DNA of 39,791 nt. Source: Clostridia bacterium. Lineage in GTDB: Bacteria; Bacillota; Clostridia; TANB77; CAG-508. The position numbers and the translations under genes are program-made. Below are positions 33,183-39,791 of the stretch, piece by piece (the first letter of the stretch is position 1; each line of letters opens with the position of its first letter). The stretch covers positions 68,408-108,198 of the forward strand of contig JAFWNC010000018.1 in NCBI GenBank assembly GCA_017510525.1, written 5' to 3'. The notes beneath the pieces are model-generated. The model saw nothing but the letters and a program-made list of their open reading frames with translations. It ran no database searches and was not told the DNA's origin.

Positions 33183-34970
33183 TTATTTAAAGAACTCTTC
33201 AAATTCTTCACCAGAAATTGTTTCTTTAACTAATAATGTCTCAGCAACAGCAGTTAAAACATCCATGTGTTCCATCAATATCTTTTGAGCAGTTTCATAA
33301 GCCTGATCAATCAATTTCTTAACTTGAACACCAACTTCATCAACAATATCCTCACCAAAAATTTGTAATTCATAAGGATCGTCAACTTTTAAAGACATAG
33401 GACCTAAAATATTGCTCATACCATAAACAGTGATCATATCTTTAGCAATACCAGTTGCAACCTCTATATCATTACTTGCTCCTGTAGAAATATCATTAAG
33501 AGCAATCTTCTCAGCAGCTCTACCACCCATTAAAGCAATCATCTTTTCTTCTAATTCAGTTTTAGAAATATAGAATTTATCCTCAGTAGTCTTATACATA
33601 GTATAACCACCAGTATATCCTCTAGGAATTATAGAAACTTCTTTAACATTTGATTGAGTCTCTAAAAATCTACTAACAACAGCATGTCCAGCCTCATGAT
33701 ATGCAGTAAGTTTTTTATCTTTATCAGATACAACTCTATTATGTTTTTCTAAACCTACAGTAATCTTCTTAATAGCAGCTTCTAAATCATTTTTTTCAAT
33801 AACTTCATGATTATGTCTAGTTGCTAAAATTGCAGCTTCATTTAATAAATTGTTAAGTTCAGCACCAGTAAATCCAGCTGTATCACCAGCAACTTCTTTC
33901 AAATCAATATCACTAGCTAATTTCTTATTCTCAGTATATAATTTTAAAATTTCCTCTCTACCTAATAAATCAGGAGCAGGGATTGTAATTTGTCTATCAA
34001 ATCTTCCAGGACGTAATAAAGCTTTATCAAGCATTTCAGGTCTATTAGTAGCAGCTAAAACAATAACAGTTTCATTACTTTCAAAACCATCCATCTCAAC
34101 TAATAACTGATTTAAAGTCTGATTATTCTCAGTTTCAGCACCGCTTCCATTACTTCTTCTAGCACCAATAGCATCAATCTCATCTATAAAAACAATACAA
34201 GGAGAAACTTTCTTTGCTTTTTCAAATAGTTTTCTAACCCTTGAAGCACCAAGTCCAGCAAACATCTCAATAAACTCAGAACCACTCATAGATATAAAAG
34301 GAACACCAGCCTCACCAGCAATAGCCTTCGCAATTAAAGTTTTACCAGTTCCTGGCTTACCATATAATAAAATACCTCTAGGAATCTTTGCACCCATATT
34401 TTGAAATCTCTTAGGATTTTTTAAGAAATCAACAATTTCAACAAGTTCACCTTTTTCTTCATCAAGACCTGCAACATCTTTAAACTTTATTCCAGTATCA
34501 TTTTCCTCATCGCCACCATAGATTTTCCCTTTTTCGCCAATTCCTTGCATTTTAAATAATATAACAACTAATACAATAATCATAATAGTTGGAATAAAAC
34601 TAAATATTTTCTCTCCAACAGTAATAAGGGCACTAGGATTTTTTATATTTACCTTAATTTCATTACCTTCTTTTAATTGTTCATTAATGAAATCCATAAA
34701 CCCTTGAGTTGTATTTATTTTTCCTGTTTTCTTTTCATCTTTATCTTTATACTTAGTTGTAACAGTTGAACCACCTATAGTCATTTCAATTTCTTCAACT
34801 TTTCCTTCTTTTATGTCATTATATAATTGATTATAAGTTATTTCTTTTTCTTTTTTATCTTCACTAGTTCTCCAAATAACTAACCCAATAATAGTTGCAA
34901 TAAGAATTAAAATTATTAAACTTAAAAACAATTTAATTTTATTTTGTTTGTTTTTTTTCTTATCTTTCAT
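33183..34970 (-). CDS. ftsH: ATP-dependent zinc metalloprotease FtsH
   Basis: A membrane-bound AAA+ protease (about 595 residues) that degrades misfolded and regulatory membrane proteins. The first helix is about residues 12-33, an outside domain follows, and the second helix is about 125-141. Walker A is 'GKPGTGKT' near 204-211, the Walker B acidic pair is in 'CIVFIDEIDAIGARR', and the arginine finger is in 'RPGRFDRQI'. The zinc HExxH is 'YHEAGHAVVSRFLE'. I use the ATG at 34970, spaced 6 bases from AAGGAG; the ATG at 34976 touches that site. It is the last gene of the PBP-femX-DUF1189 unit. Confidence 0.97.
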   Translation of the reverse strand: MKDKKKNKQNKIKLFLSLIILILIATIIGLVIWRTSEDKKEKEITYNQLYNDIKEGKVEEIEMTIGGSTVTTKYKDKDEKKTGKINTTQGFMDFINEQLKEGNEIKVNIKNPSALITVGEKIFSFIPTIMIIVLVVILFKMQGIGEKGKIYGGDEENDTGIKFKDVAGLDEEKGELVEIVDFLKNPKRFQNMGAKIPRGILLYGKPGTGKTLIAKAIAGEAGVPFISMSGSEFIEMFAGLGASRVRKLFEKAKKVSPCIVFIDEIDAIGARRSNGSGAETENNQTLNQLLVEMDGFESNETVIVLAATNRPEMLDKALLRPGRFDRQITIPAPDLLGREEILKLYTENKKLASDIDLKEVAGDTAGFTGAELNNLLNEAAILATRHNHEVIEKNDLEAAIKKITVGLEKHNRVVSDKDKKLTAYHEAGHAVVSRFLETQSNVKEVSIIPRGYTGGYTMYKTTEDKFYISKTELEEKMIALMGGRAAEKIALNDISTGASNDIEVATGIAKDMITVYGMSNILGPMSLKVDDPYELQIFGEDIVDEVGVQVKKLIDQAYETAQKILMEHMDVLTAVAETLLVKETISGEEFEEFFK

Positions 34971-34991
34971 AAACATCTCCTTATAAGTTTA

Positions 34992-35888
34992 TTAACAAGT
35001 CCCATCAGATTCATTTAAATCGCCGTTGTCTTTATCTTCTTTCTTATTCTTTTCCTTGTTCTCTTCATTGTCTTTATTTTCTTGATCTTCATCTTTTTCT
35101 TCTTTTACTCTATCATCAATGTTTTCTTCTTTTTTCTCTTTTTTCTCATTTATAATTTTAATAATCTCAACCTGTTTCTTAATAAGTTCAGCTCTAATCA
35201 TTAGAATAACAGCAGTAATATAAATATATGAAATTATCATATATAAAATATCAAATGCATCTACATAAACATTAAAATACATTCTTATAATAGAATAAAC
35301 AACTGTTAAAATAGTAGATAAAGTTGAAGCATAAACTGCTAACATATAAATAGAAGAGAACCTCATTTTTATTCTTGAAAACAATAAAACTATTTCTCCA
35401 ATAATAGCAGTCATAATAGCATTAATAAACCAAAAAATAGTTACATCTATAAAATTTGCTATCAAAATACCAATAAAACTTGTAATAAGAATATAACTCA
35501 AATTTCCATTAACATCATTTATAAAATCATCTTTATTATATCCATCTTTTACAATATTAAAATCCATATTATCATTTACCTGATTAATTATGGTTATTGA
35601 TGACTTTTTATCCTCATCATTTTTCTCTTCTTCATCTATAACTATTTTTCCATCAACAATTGAAAATTCAGGAACTTTCTCCTTAATATAATTTTCAACT
35701 GAATCATATTTTATGAAAATATATGCAATATTTGCAATAGAAAAAATAATTGATAAAATGAATGCTACTTTAAATACATAAAAAACACTTTTAGAAAATT
35801 TTTCACCTAAAAATTTTATATATTCTTCTAAGTCTAAAAGAGAAATCTTCAACCTTTTAAAAAAAGTTATTTTTTCAATATTCTCCAT
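34992..35888 (-). CDS. DUF1189-like multi-pass membrane protein
   Basis: A 298-residue membrane protein. A cytoplasmic amphipathic start 'FFKRLKISLLDLEEYIKFLG' precedes the first helix at about 35-60. A large outside loop (about 65-130) contains 'EYVPEFSIVDGKIVIDEEE'-type text (here 'EKVPEFSIVDGKIVIDEEE'). Four more helices follow, including 'YMLAVYASTLSTILTVVYSI'. The layout and 'P-E-F-x-I-x-x-G' segment resemble DUF1189. The tail (about 250-298) is extremely rich in Glu, Lys, Asp and Asn. It is 8 bases from femX and 15 from ftsH, so in the same operon. Function unknown. Confidence 0.6.
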   Translation of the reverse strand: MENIEKITFFKRLKISLLDLEEYIKFLGEKFSKSVFYVFKVAFILSIIFSIANIAYIFIKYDSVENYIKEKVPEFSIVDGKIVIDEEEKNDEDKKSSITIINQVNDNMDFNIVKDGYNKDDFINDVNGNLSYILITSFIGILIANFIDVTIFWFINAIMTAIIGEIVLLFSRIKMRFSSIYMLAVYASTLSTILTVVYSIIRMYFNVYVDAFDILYMIISYIYITAVILMIRAELIKKQVEIIKIINEKKEKKEENIDDRVKEEKDEDQENKDNEENKEKNKKEDKDNGDLNESDGTC

Positions 35889-35896
35889 CTAAAACC

Positions 35897-36955
35897 TCAT
35901 TTTTTATTTTTTAAATTTCTTTTTATATTTCTAAGAGTTCTAAAACTCTTTTCTGAAAACTTATATAACTTGTACCATAAAGGCTTAAAAGGAAGATAAA
36001 CCTCTCCAATAAATTCAGTAAACTCAGCTCCAAAGCCTTTTTTAAATCTATATAATCCATATTGAGGATGAGATTCATCAACAACTCCTGAAACACCTCT
36101 AAAATCATACATATCATTTCCAGCTTGAATAGCTTGCTTAATCATTTCCCATTGCAATAAATAATTTGGCATCAAGTTTCTATGTTCATTACTACTTGCA
36201 CCATATAAATACCAAGTCTTATTTCCATACATTATAGGAATAATACCTGAAATAGGTTTGTCCTCATAATATGCCATAAGAAGTTTCATATGATCTGGCG
36301 CAAGCTCATCATACATTTTCTCAAAATAGTCTAAAGATCTAATTATAAAATTATCTCTTCTACCAGTTTCAACCATTATTTTATGGAAATCCTTTAATTC
36401 TTCTCTACCAGCCTCTTTTACTACAACGCCTTTTTTAGTTGCAAGTCTTATATTATATCTAGTTTTCTGATGAAAACCAGCCATTACTTCATCTTCAGTT
36501 TTCCCCTTTAAATCTAATCTAAAAACAAATCTAGGTTGAATTTCATCTTTAAAATCTTTTGCATCATCTTTAATTTTATAACCTAAATTAGTAACTATCT
36601 CTCTAAACTCCATGTCATCTGTTTTTATATCAGGTTCCATTCTAAAAACAAAAGCATTATATTTTTTTGCAAGTTTCTTAACTCCCTCTGTTAACTGAGA
36701 AATAGTATCTTCATCATGTATATCGCAAACAGGCCCACGAGATGCATACATCATATTACCAAAAATAGGCATCTTTCTAATCCATACGCAAATTGAACCC
36801 TTTATTTTTTTATTTTCGTCTTCAGCTAAAACAACTTCAGTTGTCCATGATGTTTTAACTTTTCCCCATTCCAAAGATTGTTGAAAATTACATCTTTCGT
36901 GGCTTTCCAAGAACTCAGTATATTCCTTTTCTGTATCCTTTGTCACAAATCTCAT
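35897..36955 (-). CDS. FemABX-family peptidoglycan bridge aminoacyltransferase
   Basis: A GNAT-fold enzyme (352 residues) that attaches amino acids from aminoacyl-tRNA to the lipid II stem peptide. It contains 'RCNFQQSLEWGKVKTSW', 'MYASRGPVCD', 'QKTRYNIRLATKKGVVVKEA' (the double GNAT join), 'YLYGASSNEHRNLMPNYLLQ' and 'MYDFRGVSGVVDES'. The basic tail ends 'RNIKRNLKNKK'. There is no coiled-coil arm of the FemA type, so it is closer to FemX, which adds the first residue. The neighbours PBP1A and FtsH fit a wall-assembly operon. The amino acid transferred cannot be read. Confidence 0.9.
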   Translation of the reverse strand: MRFVTKDTEKEYTEFLESHERCNFQQSLEWGKVKTSWTTEVVLAEDENKKIKGSICVWIRKMPIFGNMMYASRGPVCDIHDEDTISQLTEGVKKLAKKYNAFVFRMEPDIKTDDMEFREIVTNLGYKIKDDAKDFKDEIQPRFVFRLDLKGKTEDEVMAGFHQKTRYNIRLATKKGVVVKEAGREELKDFHKIMVETGRRDNFIIRSLDYFEKMYDELAPDHMKLLMAYYEDKPISGIIPIMYGNKTWYLYGASSNEHRNLMPNYLLQWEMIKQAIQAGNDMYDFRGVSGVVDESHPQYGLYRFKKGFGAEFTEFIGEVYLPFKPLWYKLYKFSEKSFRTLRNIKRNLKNKK

Positions 36956-36982
36956 TATAATCCTCCAAATTTAAATGTTTTA

Positions 36983-39508
36983 TTATGTATCATCACCATT
37001 TCCATTGTCAGGTGTAGGAGCAACAGGTGTAGGACTAACAACAGGTGTAGGAGCAACCGTTGGCTCAGGTACTGCAGTTGGCTTAGGTGTAGCTGTAGGT
37101 GCAGTTGTAGGTGTTGGCGTTGGTGTAGTTTCAGTCTTTTTATGTATATTACACATCTGTGTAGGAATATCACCCTCATTGTCAACAAAAGTAACTTCTT
37201 CAATATTTGGACATTGTCCAGGTATAGCAAGAAGACCAGAATCAGCACAAATTTGATACTTTCTAGAATTTTTTCCACAAACTTGAGTTGGTACTCTATC
37301 TTTTACAAATATATCAGTTACAGTTTCAGAGCAGTTATCAGAGGGCAGAAGCCCAGAATCTTTACATACCGTTGCACTTACGATATTACTGGGCTGTTCA
37401 AAAGACTTCGCCTCCAATCCTTCGTGTATTGTCTTCATAACAGAAGACCAGATTCCACCAGCTGGGTTTGATGGAGTTCCATAATAGTGTACTTCTTCAT
37501 TTTGATCAAATCCAAACCATACAACAGCTGTATAGTAAGGAGTAAATCCACAAAGCCATCTATCAAAATCATCATCAGTTGTACCAGTTTTAGCTGCAAC
37601 ATCCATTCCAGGAATTGCACAATAAGTTGCAGTACCACCAGACATAACAACTGGTGCAGTTACAATACTTTTAACAATATAAGCATTAGATTTATCTAAA
37701 ACTTCTCTTTTTTCTTGATTTGGTTTTAAAATAACCTCATCATCAGCATTTCTAACCTCAACATAAAATGTAGGTTCAATATAAGTTCCATCATTAGCAA
37801 TAGTTGAATAAGCACCAGCTACTTCTAATGGGTAAGCACCATTTTCTAAACCTCCAAGACCAATTGACAATCCTTCAGTATCAGAAATAGTAGATAATCC
37901 CATATTTCTTAAATATTCTATAGATTTGCTAACACCAAGTTCTTGTAAAATCTTCAAAGGAATGATATTTCCAGAAATTGAAATAGCCTCCCTAACAGTT
38001 TGATATCCTCTATAACCACCATAGTAGTTTTTAGGATTATAAGTTCCATTATAAAAACTTGTAGGCTCATCTTTATAAACAGAAGCTGCATTTATTATTC
38101 CTTCATTTACAGCAGGAGCAATAACAGAAAGAGGTTTCATAGAAGAACCAACTTGTTTCTTTATTTGAGTACCCCTATTTAAATCACCATTTGTAGTTTT
38201 CTCTCCAAGCTGACCTCCACATGCTACAACCTGACCAGTTGTATGATCCATAATAACCATAGCAGCTTGTGAATGAGCACCAGGATTTTTAGTAGATTCT
38301 ATAATATATTTATCTTTATTCATTTCCTCTTCAACAGCATTTTGAATACTTGTTCTTTGAGCTGTATAAATCTTTAATCCACCACCATAAACAGTAGTTT
38401 CAGCCATATCACGACTCATATCTTTTTCTTCCATAAGTTGCTCAATAATTTCATTTATAGCTGCTTCTGTATGATATGAATAAATAGTATCAGAACCTAA
38501 AGTACCTTGTTGGAATTTCAATCCTTCATCAATTTCTTTATAAGCAGCATCATATTGTTCTTTGTCAATATAATCAAGTTTTAACATTTTATCAAGAACA
38601 GTCTTAGTTCTATTATTTATAAGACTTTTCTTAGCATCATCATATCCGTTAAAAGGATTGTATTTATTAGGTGAATTATTAATTCCAGCCATAAATGCAC
38701 ATTCTGCAAGGCTTAAATCTTTTACATTTTTGCTAAAGTAATATTCAGATCCAAGAGCAACACCATTTATATTATTTCCACCAACGAAAATAACATTTAA
38801 ATAAAGTTCCAAAATATTATCTTTTGAAATCTCTTTTTCAACCTGGATAGCTCTAGCCATTTCTTTTATTTTTCTTGTTGCAGAATCTTCATCTTCTTTA
38901 GTGATATTTTTTACTAACTGTTGAGTTATTGTACTACCACCAAAAGATGAACTACCTCTATTAAATAAATAAGTAACGGTTGCAGCACCAGTTCTTTTTA
39001 TATCAACACCAGAATGTTCATAAAATCTCTCATCTTCTATAGCAATATATGCTTTTGGTAAAACTTCAGGCATTTCAGCCATACTTATAATTTTTCTCTT
39101 CTCATTACCACTCAAAGTAGCAATTAAATTACCATCAGCATCATAAACCTCAGAATTTGAGAATGAAATCAATAAATCATCTTTAGTCATTTTGAAATCA
39201 TCACCAAATAGACCTAAAAACAATCCAGCAATAATACCAGCAATAATTAAACCAGCCAATATTCCTAAAATTAAAACTATTATCAAAAACTTCTTTAAAA
39301 TTCTCCACCAAAGAGGTTTCTTTTTCTTACTTCTTTTAATTTTTTTACCTTTTGGTCTATTAGAACCTGTTTTAGTATTTCCACTTGGAACCCTCTTAGT
39401 ATTACCAGAAGAAAGCTCGCTAGTTTTATACATTCTAGTTTGATCACTAACACTTTGAACTCTTTTTGTTCTAGAATTACTTGAACTCTTCTTTCTTTTT
39501 TTGTCCAT
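36983..39508 (-). CDS. Class A penicillin-binding protein (PBP1A type)
   Basis: A bifunctional peptidoglycan synthase (841 residues). A basic cytoplasmic N-terminus of 70 residues is followed by one membrane helix (about 72-100). The GT51 glycosyltransferase carries catalytic Glu158 in 'IEDERFYEHSGVD' and 'GGSTITQQLVKN'. The transpeptidase has SxxK 'SSMK' at 455-458, 'SGN' at 512-514 and 'KTGT' at 640-643. The C-terminus is a Pro/Thr-rich tail ('TETTPTPTPTTAPTATPKP'), probably a wall-spanning linker. The ATG has AGGAGG upstream. It leads the operon with femX (27-base gap), the DUF1189-like gene and ftsH. Confidence 0.95.
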   Translation of the reverse strand: MDKKRKKSSSNSRTKRVQSVSDQTRMYKTSELSSGNTKRVPSGNTKTGSNRPKGKKIKRSKKKKPLWWRILKKFLIIVLILGILAGLIIAGIIAGLFLGLFGDDFKMTKDDLLISFSNSEVYDADGNLIATLSGNEKRKIISMAEMPEVLPKAYIAIEDERFYEHSGVDIKRTGAATVTYLFNRGSSSFGGSTITQQLVKNITKEDEDSATRKIKEMARAIQVEKEISKDNILELYLNVIFVGGNNINGVALGSEYYFSKNVKDLSLAECAFMAGINNSPNKYNPFNGYDDAKKSLINNRTKTVLDKMLKLDYIDKEQYDAAYKEIDEGLKFQQGTLGSDTIYSYHTEAAINEIIEQLMEEKDMSRDMAETTVYGGGLKIYTAQRTSIQNAVEEEMNKDKYIIESTKNPGAHSQAAMVIMDHTTGQVVACGGQLGEKTTNGDLNRGTQIKKQVGSSMKPLSVIAPAVNEGIINAASVYKDEPTSFYNGTYNPKNYYGGYRGYQTVREAISISGNIIPLKILQELGVSKSIEYLRNMGLSTISDTEGLSIGLGGLENGAYPLEVAGAYSTIANDGTYIEPTFYVEVRNADDEVILKPNQEKREVLDKSNAYIVKSIVTAPVVMSGGTATYCAIPGMDVAAKTGTTDDDFDRWLCGFTPYYTAVVWFGFDQNEEVHYYGTPSNPAGGIWSSVMKTIHEGLEAKSFEQPSNIVSATVCKDSGLLPSDNCSETVTDIFVKDRVPTQVCGKNSRKYQICADSGLLAIPGQCPNIEEVTFVDNEGDIPTQMCNIHKKTETTPTPTPTTAPTATPKPTAVPEPTVAPTPVVSPTPVAPTPDNGNGDDT

Positions 39509-39561
39509 AAATTCCTCCTATATAAAAAACGCATATCTTAAATTCACATTTTAACGCCACT

Positions 39562-39590
39562 ATTATAATATAAAAATCAAAAAATATAAA
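39562..39590 (-). promoter_or_regulatory. Promoter of the PBP operon
   Basis: Minus strand TTTATA (39590-39585), 17-base spacer, TATAAT (39567-39562), about 54 bases before the PBP start. Confidence 0.55.
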
Positions 39591-39630
39591 CCCCTTTTTA
39601 TTATTTTATTAAAAAAATTAATAATACCCC

Positions 39631-39791
39631 GTAGCGGACAACTAGAGTTGTCCAGAACAATAGCGGACATTTTTTAGTGTCAGACTATAAAAAGTTATTG
39701 CAAAGTCCGCGTAATTGTTCGCGTGCGAAAATTTCGAAGAAATTTTCTGTACAACGTTAGCCGAAGGCTTTTATATAATAGGAAATGCGGA
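39631..39791. repeat. GTAGCGG-family palindrome and truncated structured element at the window edge
   Basis: 39631-39653 begins GTAGCGGACA and has perfect 8-bp arms GGACAACT/AGTTGTCC. A second, degenerate copy starts at 39662. From about 39696 a GC-richer segment with GAAAATTT/AAATTTTC and AGCC/GGCT hairpins runs to the window end, resembling the two larger nested palindromes in composition, but it is cut off. Confidence 0.55.

Noticed and set aside
36878..37471. Plus-strand frames opposite the Pro/Thr tail of the PBP
   Set aside because: They arise from the repetitive tail codons, have no ribosome site, and give low-complexity Cys/Arg-rich text.

Overview
The window is about 39.8 kb of a very AT-rich, low-GC Gram-positive (Bacillota, Clostridia-like) chromosome, probably from a gut-type or uncultured clostridium. 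The evidence is the AT-rich codon use, strong AGGAGG ribosome sites, several TTG starts, the rimP-nusA-ylxR-ylxQ-infB-rbfA-nrnA-truB order, FemX and class A PBP cell-wall genes, and two pilin-like proteins with the 'GITLIALVITIIVLLILAG' leader. I see no rRNA, tRNA or CRISPR array. Nearly all genes are on the minus strand, so transcription runs from high to low coordinates.

Layout, left to right. 1-7427: a partial DUF4163-type membrane protein, a PstS-like binding protein, tyrS, a YvyF-like zinc-ribbon protein, cysS and polA. 7434-12000 is an accessory island. It holds a pilin-like gene whose 3' end looks like a hypervariable C-type-lectin region, an unusual 770-bp upstream region (promoter, short ORF with an (AG)11 tract, overlapping hairpins, 194-bp nested palindrome), a frameshifted Rpn/PD-(D/E)XK transposase-like gene, and a second pilin-like gene broken by a homopolymer frameshift and an amber codon. 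12042-18612: yqeK, a three-gene signalling cluster (response regulator, histidine kinase, acidic exported protein) with matching direct-repeat operators, an acyl-ACP thioesterase, nrdI, eno and an unknown plus-strand gene. 18687-23229: rdgB, a hexapeptide acyltransferase, an unknown 351-aa protein, then a roughly 1.7-kb insert (RhuM-like, Nudix-like, GNAT fragment) bracketed by an intact and a displaced copy of the queH 3' end. 23329-27727: ruvB, a YgjP-type metalloprotease, a 49-aa plus-strand membrane peptide, truB, nrnA and rbfA. 27909-32936 completes the nusA/infB operon. 33183-39508: a cell-envelope operon reading PBP1A, FemX, DUF1189-like, FtsH.

The core genes cover translation and ribosome maturation, DNA repair and replication, glycolysis, and cell-wall assembly. 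Overlaid on them are short dispersed GC-rich palindromes in intergenic gaps (two families), two larger nested palindromic elements, and several degraded genes, all signs of repeat activity and recombination. The most interesting signals are the two pilin-like proteins whose last ~50-70 codons are much richer in GC than the rest of the gene (resembling the variable regions of a diversity-generating retroelement, whose reverse transcriptase would have to lie outside this window), and the possible repeat-length-dependent attenuator upstream of the intact one.
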